A stretch of 64,000 bases of DNA from Macrotrachela quadricornifera. Taxonomy: Eukaryota > Rotifera > Eurotatoria > Philodinida > Philodinidae. The stretch spans positions 214,865 to 278,864 of the forward strand of contig JAJEKB010020547.1 of NCBI GenBank assembly GCA_022393335.1, read 5' to 3'. This document shows, in pieces, positions 46,674 to 58,864 of the stretch. The notes beneath the pieces were generated by a model, which worked only from the letters and a program-made list of their open reading frames with translations, was not told the origin of the DNA and searched no databases. Position numbers and translations under genes: made by a program. The stretch's first letter is position 1. Every line of letters begins with the position of its first letter.

Positions 46674-47181
46674 AAATGCTGTTGACAACACCCGAAGTGA
46701 TGCGTGTAGGATGTCAGGTTACGCCATAACAGTCTTGGCAGTGCCTTCAATATCAAAATGATGCAACTAGCATCCTAGGTAATATTCCTATATACCAATA
46801 TGACACATTTTGGATTATGAGTGTCGATACCTGTATTCTGATTCTTCATGCAAAATTTATTTCTTCTAAAAGATGAAGCTCATCAGATAATTCATGAATA
46901 AGGTCTTCATCTGAGTTGAGCTTCTTGAACAGTTCACCTTAGATCGGAAAGGCTCTTTGAACACTCTATGTAATCTACATTCAACTGTTTAAGCAGAGTA
47001 GATCACTTTAACGAACAACTTATCATTTGTGAACTTTTAGCGAACTACTCAACTCGTACGGCACATTAACATTTCGCACTTGTACCCATGCAGACACTCT
47101 CCATATACACCTCATAGAGTAGTAGATGAATCTTCGGTAGATTTTTCAACTTGACGTAGAAAGATCCAAATATTTCATTTT

Positions 47182-47243
47182 GCGCGCGACAATATCGCGC
47201 GCGGAAGTGTTATGCGCGGAAGTGACGTGCGTGGAAGTGTCGG
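47182..47243. promoter_or_regulatory. CpG-rich hairpin and three 15-bp repeats with ETS/CRE-like sites
   Basis: GCGCGCGA and TCGCGCGC (47182-47189, 47195-47202) are perfect inverted repeats around a 5-bp loop. The second arm overlaps three tandem 15-mers starting at 47199, 47214 and 47229, each containing GGAAGTG preceded by GCGC or GCGT. The middle unit reads CGGAAGTGACGT, an ETS site fused to a CRE half-site, a composite well known in animal core promoters. In DNA this A+T-rich the CpG cluster stands out. No adjacent gene is identified, so a promoter role is inference. Confidence 0.4.
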
Positions 47244-48994
47244 CGAGCACATGTCGTACCACGTAAAAGACTGATTTCAAGTGTTTACACGCGATTTTAC
47301 AAAATTTTGTCTGCTTCAGTAGTGTCATTGCCATATATCATACCAGACAACTTTTATCGAAATTTTATTACTATAATATTGGTGAAAAAGTGATAAAAGA
47401 TAGCAGAAAAATACTATGTTATGTCTCTAAAATGATTCGTTGCAATCGATACTGCCTCTTCGTTAGTATACATCCAGTAAGTATAAATCGAAATATGACG
47501 AGCGAGGAAGAACTATTAACGACATGATCAAACATTACATCATCACATAATCTTCTGTGCTATTTCGACATATATAAAACTTAGTGAATGTTCTTCAAAA
47601 TGTTAAACTTGAAGGAGATTAGTCATTATAAGATATTTTCATATATTTTTTCATGTATAAATCTTAGAAAACATTTTCAACGAGTAAAATACATTCTATT
47701 AAACATTGTTTAGTATACTTCATTTTTGTCATATAAATCGATCAATCAGTTGATTAGATTTCTTGATTATTATCAATCAATATTTATCGAAAAATCTCTT
47801 TTTATTCAAAATGATTATGTAAATTTATTTCTTAGCAAAAAAACACATGTCCACTTCTCAAATATTTACCTGAATATCAAAAACGTATTAAAATAAAAAC
47901 TTTATGTACTTGATTCGATTATATGAATAGAAATAGTTTTCGTTATTTCGGTGAGCAGCTTCAGATATTGGCTATCTCTTTATTATTATCCAATAGAATT
48001 CAACACAGAAAAAAGCAAATAACTAAAAGAAGATCGATTCACAACATTCTATTTTCCTATACTGGGAATGAACTTAAATGTCTCTTTTTAAGTGAGTAAA
48101 ACTATTGATAATATACCGACTAATAATGCTCTTCAGGCGAGCGACGAATATTACATGTTGATGTTACGTATAAATCATAAATGACTCGAAAATAAAGTCT
48201 ACTAAGAGTTTCTCCATTCATACGTGTCACAGTAACAATGACGGTGAATAATATTCGAAATTAATCTTATCTGTTTAGTATGACTAATATTTATTTCTAT
48301 AAAATTGAAATAACATTTATTTCATCATTAGTTTTTTTAAAAGTTTCTAACATTAAACCTTCTTTTTATCATATATACAAGAGATTCTAATGTTTTCATT
48401 GGTTGAAAAATTAATGGCATATCAATTTAGAGAGATAAGAGTATAGTAATGACATTTTATCCATTGGAATATTATCAAACAAGAATAAATCTTAACAAAT
48501 CAAGTATTGAAACATGATTGTTCAATTACACTATGATAAAATAATGATTTAGCATTTATTAGAAACTAATATTACTCATCATTACTCATTTTTTTTCTTC
48601 CCTCTCAAATATGAATCAACGGAAAAAACCCTGAAATCATTTGTTTTTCTTCCGTCCTCTTCCTTTCTTTATTCTTACTGGTAAATAGACGCAAACATAT
48701 AAAGTTTTTTCTTTTCATTCTAGTCTGTATTCGTCTTGTTTCACAAGTCGAATATATACTAAATAGAAGACAAGAAGAGGGACACAATTCTATTAATTAA
48801 CACGTAATAAAAAATATATCATCAATTGTGAATAATAAAATCTTTTTTTTTTTTGTTAAATAAATATCCCAAAAAGTTAATACCAAAAGAGAAAAGAAAG
48901 AGAAATGATAGAAACCATTTAGTTTTTTCCAATTTCAATAATACACGCATATATACTGGTTCTTTTTCATATTGATGTAGAATTATAACACATT

Positions 48995-49980
48995 ATGAAA
49001 CAACGACGATTACGAAAAAATCAAAATAAAACAAGTAAGAAAATTTAATAATTTAATCTTTTATAATTCAAATTTATTTTTGTTAGAACGAAAAATACAT
49101 AAAAAAGATATTGTTAATATTGAATTAGATATAAAATGCAGGTAATATTAATAACAAAATATTAAAATTGTTTTCAAAAAAAATCTTTGTAGTTGTTTAC
49201 AATCGACATCAAATGATAATGCAAACATACAAGTATATCAATCATTTTCTTAAGGCTTTATTTATCTATTTATTTCATTTAGTTTGCTCGTCGTTATCTT
49301 CAATGTCAAAGTGCAATGTCTATTCGTTTTATTCGTTTATTCATTGAAACAATTTTACCTTATTCACCAGTAATGAAAGTAATTATTTATAATAAACCTG
49401 TAAATTCAATTTCTTTTGATTCTTTTATTTTTAGATATCTATATTTGATATAAATGATCAATTATTAAAAGATTCAGTTCGTCTTAATTCATTAAAACAT
49501 ACTTGTTCTCCAACAACATTTCATCATATTCCTCTTCGTTTTACATTAATAAATACTACAACATCTTTTGCTAACTGTTCTTGTTTATCACCATTATTAA
49601 ATGAATATGATTTATCATCCTCATCATCACCAACAATAATTCAACAAGAAAATATCGATGAAATACTTTCAACATGTAAATTGACTCCAAAAAAATCATC
49701 AATTCTTTCGAATCAATTTTATAATTTTACAGAAAATATTAATCTTCTAACTCCTCAAGCCATATTTAACGGATATAAACCTGATGAAGCATTGATTAAT
49801 CATATAATATCAGAATTTGGTGAAATATGTCCACCTTTATCAAAATCAAATGAATATTATTTACCGACAAAATATGTTTATGATATAGCGTCAGATATGC
49901 CACTTGATCTAAGTATAAAACGTTCTTTATCAACATCATTCAATTCATACTCTTCACAATCAAAATTTATGAAAACTTAA
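48995..49980 (+). CDS. PCGF-like protein with RAWUL-type domain but no RING finger, 5 exons
   Basis: Exons 48995-49034, 49087-49141, 49193-49232, 49283-49378, 49435-49980; introns of 50-56 bp with GT-AG ends and consistent phases give 258 aa. The N-terminus is very basic (MKQRRLRKNQNKTKRKIHKK). Residues about 46-110 read ARRYLQCQSAMSIRFIRLFI, ILPYSPVMKISIFDINDQLL, KDSVRLNSLKHT, IPLRFTLI. This follows the RAWUL (ubiquitin-like) domain of Polycomb-group RING-finger proteins, where RYLRCPAAM, a V-xI-hydrophobic strand, L-x-D and PLxLxYxV are the landmarks. The C-terminal 130 residues are Ser/Pro/Asn-rich and unrecognised. PCGF proteins pair by RAWUL with PHC or BCOR and by RING with RING1; a protein lacking RING could only do the first. 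The assignment rests on pattern only. Start chosen as the only ATG opening exon 1. Confidence 0.6.
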
Positions 49981-52900
49981 TTTTATGATGATATTTTTGT
50001 TTTTTAATATAGCAGTATGTATGATTATATTTTTATGCAAACAAGATAATGAAATCAATTTATTCTTTGCATAGTAATCAGAGACGATGATATATATATT
50101 TTACGTTATATGATCTTTTTCTCCTTACTTAAATAAAAAGCGGAAGTATGCTCAGATTTTTTAATCTTTCAAAAATCTTGTTATATCATCGAGAACTATT
50201 TATTATTGTATTAAAGAAGTTTCAATAGTTATTTCTCTATCATAAAGAAATTACAATGTAATGTTGAAATCTACTAACATACAAATAAGAAATTCATTAG
50301 TATTATTGTGTGATTACACAATAATTACGAAAATTTCAAAATGTCTTTAACTTCCTGTGAATGTATAAAGATTAAATATGTAGAAACAGAAAAGTTTTTT
50401 TCGAACCAAAAACAATATTCAGAAGTTTTAGTTTTTATCATATTTGCTTAGTAATTACTGAAATTCTCACGAAAATTCGTTAAAGTTCTTTTCACATACT
50501 AATACTTTCTGAAATGATTGAAAAAAATTAAAACTGATTTGATAGTTATTTCCCTTAATTTTTCGAAAACTTTCTTATTGAATCCTAAGATTTATTACAC
50601 TTTCTAAGGAAATTTTGTTTTTATATTTGAGCAGAGACTGAAATTTATCCAAACTTTTAACGTAATTCAATGAATTCTTGTTTCTTGGTTGAGGTTCAGA
50701 TAAATGAATTTGCATCGATTAAATTATCAACTAATATTGCACTGGTTGATTATCTTTTATTACTGTTTTGCGCCGTCAAATAATCACTGATGTAAAATGT
50801 ATACACAATTCTTCTATTTTGCTTATCTCATAGAATTTTTTTACACATGCTTGTGACTGATATGCAAATCCACAATGAGCAGTGACTAATCATATTTTGA
50901 GTGAATAGTTAGCGCTCAGTAAATCGATTCTAATTCCTTCAAAGTCTTATGAAAGAAAAATTTAAGAAATACTAGTTGATATGCCTCGGCTTGTTCTACA
51001 ACATGCCATATTTGATTTATCATTCTGTATAGACCACTTCATTCGACAGAATTCTTTAGTTTCGTAATTATTTTGTTGTTAACTTTTATTTTTAGGTATT
51101 CTACTAGATTAAGTTAAATCAGTAAAGTGGTGTTGAAACTTCAGTATTGACTTAAAGACAGCTAATATTAGAGCACTAGTTCACCACTTATAAGTCATCC
51201 AGTATCACTTCTTCTATTTAAACATAAAGAAAAAGATGATGATAGAATATAACCAATTAATACCATGATTAAAGACAAAATTGCAAATTTGAAATTAATT
51301 ATAGAAGTATTCATGGACCTAATTTAATTGATACCATATTTCTTGAAAGTATTTTTTTATACTTCATTTAAACGTCGATTGACTTTGAAAGATATATAAT
51401 GAAATCATTCCGGAAATTTTTAATCGAATTGCTACTACATAATGATAGTATAAAGAAAATGGCATTTGGAAGGAACCTGCAGACTTAACATACCAAAAAA
51501 TTTCGAGCAAGTCTTATATTGAAACAGAGAGTGTGTAAAGTATTGCTTCAATTCATTAAGTAACAATAAACAACTAGATAAGATAATTCCAAAGAAAAAA
51601 AATCTCACTTTACATAAGCTAAGAATAGAAAAAGTTTGGCTCGTTTAGGCTGAATATCTCCTCCAAGGGACATTCTCTATTCGTGTGAATAGAAAGAAAA
51701 TTTTTTTTAAAACTATAACATAAACATATTGAAGGTTCAGAAGGTCTGTTGTAGTGATTAACTTTCGCTCATTGTCAGAAAAAGTCTCGTCGGTTCTAAA
51801 GGGTTAAAATTAAAATTTCGATTCTGATAACATCTCAGACCAACCAATATAAAGAAAAACGGAGAGGAACGACAACTGTATATGGTCTCCATGTACTAAG
51901 CCAGTAAATGACTGTGCTTGTTCGACCAGGGCGGAAGCTCTCAGTCAGGATTATAGTGAAATACGGCACGTATATGACTTATACGGCTACAAAGACGCCT
52001 CATCTCATCGTATATGGCGGCCGAATTCAATCATCTGGGTAATAGACCGTTTTACATTGTCTTTATCAATTGCGTCCAATCGACACATTTATATATTTGA
52101 ATAATAAATATTAATAGCTATCAGACATCGACGAATGTGTAATTTTAATGAAATAATTTCCATCACTTTCTATTTAAACATAAATAATTTTTAAAAACTG
52201 GAATGTCTTTTATCAGCAATCCGTCTTAGCATTTTAACTATAAAATTTGTAGATTTTGATAAATATAAAAAGTAAATTGCAATTATTAGTATTAGAGGGG
52301 AATAGAAAAATATTCCCACAAGCGTTCTTTTTGCTTTTCATTGGGAATGGGAAAAATAGTAGTCACTTACCCACTAGTCACTTTTTTGTTATCACTGATT
52401 GACGTTATCTATTGGATACAATTCGTATATTCATTTTTTGTATGATGCAATAGAACGAAAGAAAAGGAGTATCGGTTTTTTTTCTGTCATATGGGTGACG
52501 TGCATCAATGATAGAACGCAAAAGTGACAGCTATTTTTTCTATCCCTATTCTTTTTATATGATCTACGTTGAATCCAGTAGATTTCATTAAAATATTTAT
52601 TTAAGGAAAAGAAAAAAATGCTGTCACAATATCTTTGTGACAATTTTAGATTATTCATGAATCATTGAGAAAACACTTGCTGTTTGCTATGAACAAAATT
52701 AAATAGATGTTAGCAGAGCTTCAATGATAATCGATGATTTTCAGTGTTTATTTTGGCAAGATCCAACTATAATTCCTAATGTTTCTGTTAATATAAAATA
52801 ACAAGAGAGGGCATAATGGCTGTATCTTTAAAACTATGGGCTTTTGTTATCAATAGATAATTTCATCGTTTTGGATAAATCTATCAATTCTGAAAGATGT

Positions 52901-53050
52901 AATTTATAGCAGGCTCTCTTTGGCATGAGTATCATAAATTAATCCATTCAGTTTTATTGCATCGAAAAAGCTACGCTTATTTTATAATTATTTTTCACAA
53001 TACAATTGAATAAAAATTGGTACATAATCTTTTGAAATGCAGCAATAAAA
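49981..53050. other. Long A+T-rich intergenic region
   Basis: No coding frame supported. TCTAAAGGGTTAA at about 51796-51808 looks like a piggyBac right tip on a TTAA site, but there is no transposase next to it. A G+C-richer segment at about 51890-52030 carries no frame or RNA fold I can name. Confidence 0.35.
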
Positions 53051-55747
53051 AATGCTCTCGAGTCCTTTCAAACAATCGGTAAAGGAGATATATAGTCGTT
53101 CGTTGAGAAAGTCTTGGAACGTTCTGAGATTTCCCTTAAAAAACTAAAACGCAGCAGAAATAATTTGAGACTTAGAAGAGTAAATCAAAAGATCTACGAA
53201 GAAAAAACACTTGCTAAGATACAAACAAGAAATTCATCATTAATTTCAGAAAATGCTTGTAAATTTCTCTAATTACACGAAAATTACGATAGTTATGGAA
53301 GTTTCCAAAAAAAGTTTTTAACTTCATATCAGGGTGACCAGATCAAAAAATGAAAAATCAGAAAGATCCATTTTTTACAAACTTATTGGTATTACGCTAA
53401 GATGCTAGCATCCGATACTCTATTGAGTTTGTGTTAAATGAATTATATTTTATTTTCAAACCTTTGCCAATATAAACGAACATAATAAACGAATATGTAG
53501 TTTAACTAATACAAAAATCAATAAGATGTATTCAATATAAAACTCTTTCATTATATTAAAAACGTGTTCACGAAAAAAAGTAAAAAAAAACAAAACATAT
53601 ATGCATTATGTGGATTGTGAGATTCAACGAAACGGAAACAAGTTCTATAACATCATGTTAATATAATTATTCATATTTTTCATTTTTTCGAACGTGTTTC
53701 AATAAATCTTTTTGGGATAATATGTACTTAAAATATTGTTCGCATGAATAATTTCCATTCACTTGAATTTTAAGTTCAGCACTGACTAATTCTATATTCA
53801 TTTGGTTTCGATAGTCGGACCACAGATGTTTCATATGACTAAAGATAGATTCTACAAATGAATTTGAACATGGAATAGAAAAACTATAGGATATTATTTT
53901 TTTAAAATTTGGTGTTGAATTAGAATTAATGTTTAATATATATGCCCACAAATGATCAGATTTTATGAAACCTTCATCTTGTTTGTTTAATAATAAAAGA
54001 TCATCTTTATAATCATTGTCGTCGAATATAGCATTTTGATGATGAATTTTCAATGTAGAAAAATGAATTGTTTTACTTGAAATATAAGATTTAACTTGAT
54101 CACTTAATTTGATATTTTTCTTTTTGTAAATTATCAAATAAGCATTTGATGTTACAAAACTCGCTATATAGTTCATCTTTATCTAAGTCATGTATATGAA
54201 CAACGTCAGCAACATCAATAACATTTTTCCAAGTAAGAAAATCAATTGATTGTGAACTAAAAAATGATAATTTTTCATAAAAATCTTTATCATTTTCAAA
54301 ATGAGATCTTATATATTCAATAACTGTATTTACAAATGAATCAAACATTTTCATTAATTGTTCACTTTTAGCTTCATCAATTTTTTTTATATAATTTAAC
54401 ACTACATGAGTGTTATTGCCATAATATTTTTCAGACAATTTTGATATAATTTATTGATTAAATTAGTAATAGTATACTGAAGATCAACGGCTGTTGCATA
54501 CGAACGTTGTAATTGTAATTCAGCTTTTTGAATTTCAACATAAACATTTTGTAGAACGTATAAAATGCAATGTCCTTCATCGTTGTTGAAGAAACACTTT
54601 AACTGCTGTTGTGCTTTTGTTATTGTTGGTTCATTAAAAAAGAACAGTTTTAATGGATCAAAATTTTCAAGCAAACGATTGATAGATAGAAGTAAACTTA
54701 ACCATCTAACTGTTATATGTTTGAGTAAAACCTAAAAAACCTAAGTTCCATGAATGCTTTCATTAATTTTGATATAGCTTCTGATCAAATGACATACATT
54801 AAAATCGGTTTGTACAAAATCAAAATATTCTTTTAGATTTTCCACTCGTTTGGATGATCGTGAAAATAAGAATATAACTTGCACAGAATTGTTTCAATAT
54901 CAACAGTTAAAACTTTATGTCCTGATTTAACTGAGTTGTGTAATACATGAGCAAAACAATTACCTAAATACGAATATAGAAATGCGTATATTGAATAAAA
55001 TTTTATAAAAGAATTATGACAACGACTTTTATATATTCACCTTTAACAAGATGAGATACTTTGTCTTGTAATAATTTGAAAACTGAGTGATATTCTCCGA
55101 TATTAACGTTTGCATTATCAGCACCATAACTAGTTAAATCTTCAAGTTTTAAATTATAATTATCAATAATTTGACATATATTTTTGACAATATCAACAGC
55201 AGCTTCATTTGAATCATTAATACACTCAATAAGTCCTATATAATCAAATAAAACTTGATTAAACGTGACTAAAAAATAAAAGAATTTAAACGACATGAAA
55301 CAATTACCTCGACTAACACCTAATTTACTGGAATATTGTACTACAAATGGAAACATTTTACAAGCACTTCGATTTGATGCATCAACAGATAATGAATAAA
55401 ATCTTAATTTTCATAAATCATTAAGTACTTTATTGGTGAAAAAAGGACTGAGAACATTACATGTAATCGCTCGTGCTTTTGTTCGACCACATTAGATTGA
55501 TTTAGCTCATGATGACGAATCAAATATTGTTTTAAGTAAATCAACTGTACATTCTTGAGATCGATAGCTATGACCATGTTTTACACAATGAAAAACAAGT
55601 ACATATTCAGCTGCTGAAATTTTATCCAATTCATGTTCTGAAGTCATGACTTCTGTTAATGAAGATCCATTTGTAAATGATTGCATAGATTCTTTATGTA
55701 CATTGTTATTCATATGTTTAGTAATAGCTGATTTTCCATCACAATGT

Positions 55748-56678
55748 TGTGAAGACAATGTTTATTGGGAAGAGAGAAGACACACACACACAATGGAAAT
55801 GAAACGAAATGTATATATAGGCTGTAATATACAAATAACACAGGAATCTCGATCATATGAGAATGACTCAAGAATTCCAGTCATGAGTATATGACTCAAG
55901 AATGTATATACAGCTTGTAGAAGAGAAAAGAGTGATGTATCATGGCTGGAAGCCATGATACCTCCCCCCACCAACGAAGATGCGCAACGCGCATCGAAAA
56001 AAAACGAAAGAAAGAAATGAAAAAGCAAAATAAATAACAAATACGAAGAGTACNNNNNNNNNNNNNNNNNNNNNNNNNNNNNNNNNNNNNNNNNNNNNNN
56101 NNNNNNNNNNNNNNNNNNNNNNNNNNNNNNNNNNNNNNNNNNNNNNNNNNNNNNNNNNNNNNNNNNNNNNNNNNNNNNNNNNNNNNNNNNNNNNNNNNNN
56201 NNNNNNNNNNNNNNNNNNNNNNNNNNNNNNNNNNNNNNNNNNNNNNNNNNNNNNNNNNNNNNNNNNNNNNNNNNNNNNNNNNNNNNNNNNNNNNNNNNNN
56301 NNNNNNNNNNNNNNNNNNNNNNNNNNNNNNNNNNNNNNNNNNNNNNNNNNNNNNNNNNNNNNNNNNNNNNNNNNNNNNNNNNNNNNNNNNNNNNNNNNNN
56401 NNNNNNNNNNNNNNNNNNNNNNNNNNNNNNNNNNNNNNNNNNNNNNNNNNNNNAGTGCACCATTGTGAAGACAATGTTTATTGGGAAGAGAGAAGACACA
56501 TACACACACAATGGAAATGAAACGAAACGTATATATAGGCTGTAATATACAAATGACACAGGAATCTCGATCATATGAGAATGACTCAAGAATTCCAGTC
56601 ATGAGTATATGACTCAAGAATGTATATACAGCTTGTAGAAGAGAAAAGAGTGATGTATCATGGCTGGAAGCCATGACA
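55748..56678 (-). mobile_element. LTR retrotransposon nested in the hAT; interior mostly an assembly gap
   Basis: Two direct repeats, 55748-55960 (213 bp) and 56464-56678 (215 bp), start TGTGAAGACAATG and end AGCCATGAYA; the right one has canonical TG...CA ends. Both sides are flanked by AATGT (55743-55747 and 56679-56683), a 5-bp target duplication. On the minus strand, TGGTGCACT follows the right LTR after one base, like a primer-binding site, and GGTGGGGGGAGG lies directly before the left LTR, like a polypurine tract. So the element points to the minus strand with the 5' LTR at the right. The LTRs differ at only about five sites, so the insertion is young. No coding sequence is visible; the frames with unknown residues across the gap are not real proteins. 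Confidence 0.88.
56054..56453. other. Assembly gap (400 N)
   Basis: Exactly 400 unknown bases inside the LTR retrotransposon. The true interior, which would normally code for Gag and Pol over several kilobases, is probably missing, so distances across it should not be trusted. Confidence 0.99.
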
Positions 56679-58864
56679 AATGTACTGAAAATGTTTTAAG
56701 ACAAGCTTTATATCATGCTTTTATTGAATCCTGATGTATTTGTTCTAACCACAACGAATATTCACTATTTGATAACCAAGTTTTACGAAAAGTTCCTTTC
56801 TTTTTCTTTTCTTTTCGAAAGGATGTTGGCACAGTTGGTACTTCACAACTATTTTCTTTATCTTCGATCATATTAACGTCATTCATCAGGTAATTTTCTA
56901 TTTATTGTTTAATATATAATAAAATAAGATCGTTGAAATACAAAAAAAGAAGAAATTTATTCAAAAAGTTCAACCCGTTAGTTATCTATATAATTTAGAA
57001 ACTGCGAATGATTAATAGAAATGAAAGATGGCGTTACATTCATTTATGATACTATCGAATTACAACCATACTTGATGTCACTGAAAAAGCTGCGAGATAA
57101 GAAGTTTTGGAAAATAAAAAAATCATTAAAACTTTCTAAACTCAGAAGAATGCGCCAAAATCAAGAAAAAATCAGAAGATCAGAAGAAAATCAAAACAAG
57201 TTCAAAATTCAGAAACTTTCCTGACTTTTCAGAAGATCTGGTCACCCTGTTCATATCGATTAGCTCGTGTATCTCGACTTGGTGTAGATGAAAATAAGGT
57301 TAATTATTTTGTCGGTCCAAAATATTGCATTGATACGAAAAAGGTGGAAGAAATTATTCTCGTACTGGACAACATGCCATCGGCTAAATCTAAATGCTAT
57401 AATATTAGAGATGTAGATCTGAATTTGATAGTTCAATATGTCGAGAAACGTCGATCAATTAAAGGTAAATATTAAAGAATGCCTTACAAGTTCTAGAAAT
57501 CATTTTAGAACTTGCCAAACAGACTCGATCTGATACATTTCTCGCTTATATTAAATACTGCTATTTAGAAAAATTGGCTTTCACGATCCACTTGCTGAAG
57601 AATTGATGCTTTTAAAAAATGAATTAGTTCTATTCGAGAAAACACGAAAAGTAAGTTGTGTAGAGCTATTAGTTATTTCTAGTGTAAAATCTATCAGAGT
57701 ATATGTTTCGGTAGTTCAGTCAGTATTTATCAAGCAGAAGTTTAGTATACGAAGGCAATAGTCGCAAACTCTTATTTTTATTTTCTTTGCAAAGTTTTGC
57801 TCTGACACATTATAGATACTGTGCATTGCTGATTTTAATTTAAGTTGTGCGATCAAGTGATATTGTGAATATTGTTGCAATAAATTAAACTTGAACTCAA
57901 TTAATCTTATATAAACTTAGGATGTAATGAATACATGCTATTCTTTTTTTACATTAAAATTCTTCTGCTTGTTCGTGTCAAATTCATAGTTCCGATAAAA
58001 ATGTATGTTTTTTGAATCAATGAAATGAAATGAGAAATTTATGTTTATCTTTTTTCTTATTTATTAATTTTTGTTTTTTTGAAGGATCGTGATAAACTCA
58101 TCCACGATATGGAAAAAATTTTACTTGGTGATAATATTAAAACAAAGCAAGGATTTGAAACGGCCTTAAATTATGCTAAAAATAAAACGCTAAATATCAC
58201 ATTTGACATAATTGTAACTTAAATTATCAATCAAGTTGAAGATGTATTTAAACTTGGTGTAAGTGCTGATTTAAACGATCTTGCTGTACATGTTGCACAA
58301 GCATGTTTTTATGGTCAAACACTTATTGCCTTGGACGAAATAACAATGGAAAATCAAAATCAAAATATGAAATTTTTTCTTCGAAAATGCATCGATGAAC
58401 TCTGTAGGTTTTCGTTTTTTCTTAAAATAAATAATATTCTCTTCTTTTATTATAGCGACATTGGTAAAAAATTATGCAGAGATAAACAATGAATTTGTGG
58501 TACAATTCATACAACTCACGGTGAAGATCATAATGAAGCAACTGTTATGAAAGAGAATTTTTCTTATCTCTTCTGTTTATTTTCCTCTATCTGTATCTTG
58601 TTATTTTTCTTGTTAATAAATTCAGATGCTCGACTACAGCCAATAGCATGCCACTAAATCTTTAGCTAACGTCAATCTAAGTCTATTATTTGAAGACATT
58701 ATAATGCTGAAACTCGATGTACTATCAACATTTAATTCTATGCTAAGTTCAGTCATTTCATTCGCTGCAATATATTCGACTAAATGAATAGCTAAGAATA
58801 TCAGTGTATTGATCATTTTCTTAAATTTTATTTCAAACACTTGAGAGTATTTCAAAACTAACTA

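Larger units (their letters stand above)
45633..48994. other. Long intergenic region with hexanucleotide and G+C-rich repeats
   Basis: Mostly A+T-rich without coding signal. Two unusual spots are listed separately: the (GCATCA)n run at 46631 and the G+C-rich hairpin plus 15-bp repeat at 47182-47243. The last few hundred bases should contain the promoter of the RAWUL gene. No RNA gene recognised. Confidence 0.4.
53667..56882 (-). pseudogene. hAT transposase with BED-like zinc finger, broken
   Basis: Begins at ATG 56882 (MNDVNMIEDKENSCEV). A zinc-finger block reads FRKTWLSNSEYSLWL, IHQDSIKA, stop, YKACLKTFSV; the LTR element is inserted here; the block continues HCDGKSAITKHMNNNVHK at about 55745. 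Then AGVLS-type text with stops (about 55490-55380), SVDASNRSACKMFPFVVQYS, a short intron, LTSYGADNANVNIGEYHSVF (the hAT catalytic-domain D-N region), an intron, then NCFAHVLHNSVKSGHK (the family's CxxHxxxL/N block), and the C-terminal dimerisation region FSIPCSNSFVESIFSHMKHL with NIELVSAELKIQVN. At least five in-frame stops and one frameshift (54440) are present, so no active transposase is made. The insertion of the LTR element alone would have ended the frame. Confidence 0.85.
53331..57249 (-). mobile_element. hAT transposon with intact ends and target duplication
   Basis: The 15-bp perfect terminal inverted repeats CAGGGTGACCAGATC (53331) and GATCTGGTCACCCTG (ending 57249) are flanked by TTCATAT(C) on both sides (53324-53331 and 57250-57257), a 7-8-bp duplication as hAT elements make. 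The span is 3919 bp as assembled, including a nested LTR element with 400 N, so the hAT itself was about 3.0 kb. The terminal regions are rich in CAGAA/TTCTG words. The encoded transposase is on the minus strand and broken. Confidence 0.92.
53051..58548 (+). pseudogene. Unidentified reading frame split by the hAT insertion
   Basis: Left part, 53051-53330, reads NALESFQTIGKGD, stop, SFVEKVLERSEISLKKLKRS, RRVNQKIYEEKTLAKIQTRN, ENACKFL, stop, HENYDSYGSFQKKFLTSY. Right part resumes at 57250 in the same frame once one target duplication is removed: RLARVSRLGVDENKVNYFVG, DTKKVEEIILVLDNMPSAKS, DLNLIVQYVEKRRSIKG, then after intron-like gaps DRDKLIHDMEKILLGDN, VHVAQACFYGQTLIALDEI and a last block ATLVKNYAEINNEFVVQFIQ ending at 58548. 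The peptides are charged and helical, without a motif I know. Several in-frame stops on both sides show it was, or has become, a pseudogene. Could be a host gene or another mobile element. Confidence 0.5.

Noticed and set aside
50281..50400. Second copy of the 53221-53330 sequence
   Set aside because: A few shared words (AAGAAATTCATTA, AATTACGAAAAT), but the order breaks down quickly. A chance match in A+T-rich DNA is likelier.
51781..51810. piggyBac right tip (TCTAAAGGG then TTAA)
   Set aside because: No transposase or opposite tip nearby. The motif is short enough to occur by chance, so it is only mentioned in the spacer note.
55762..56674. Three long minus-strand frames of 192-275 codons across the gap
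   Set aside because: They are open only because the 400 N translate as unknown residues. The flanking parts are the LTR read in different frames.
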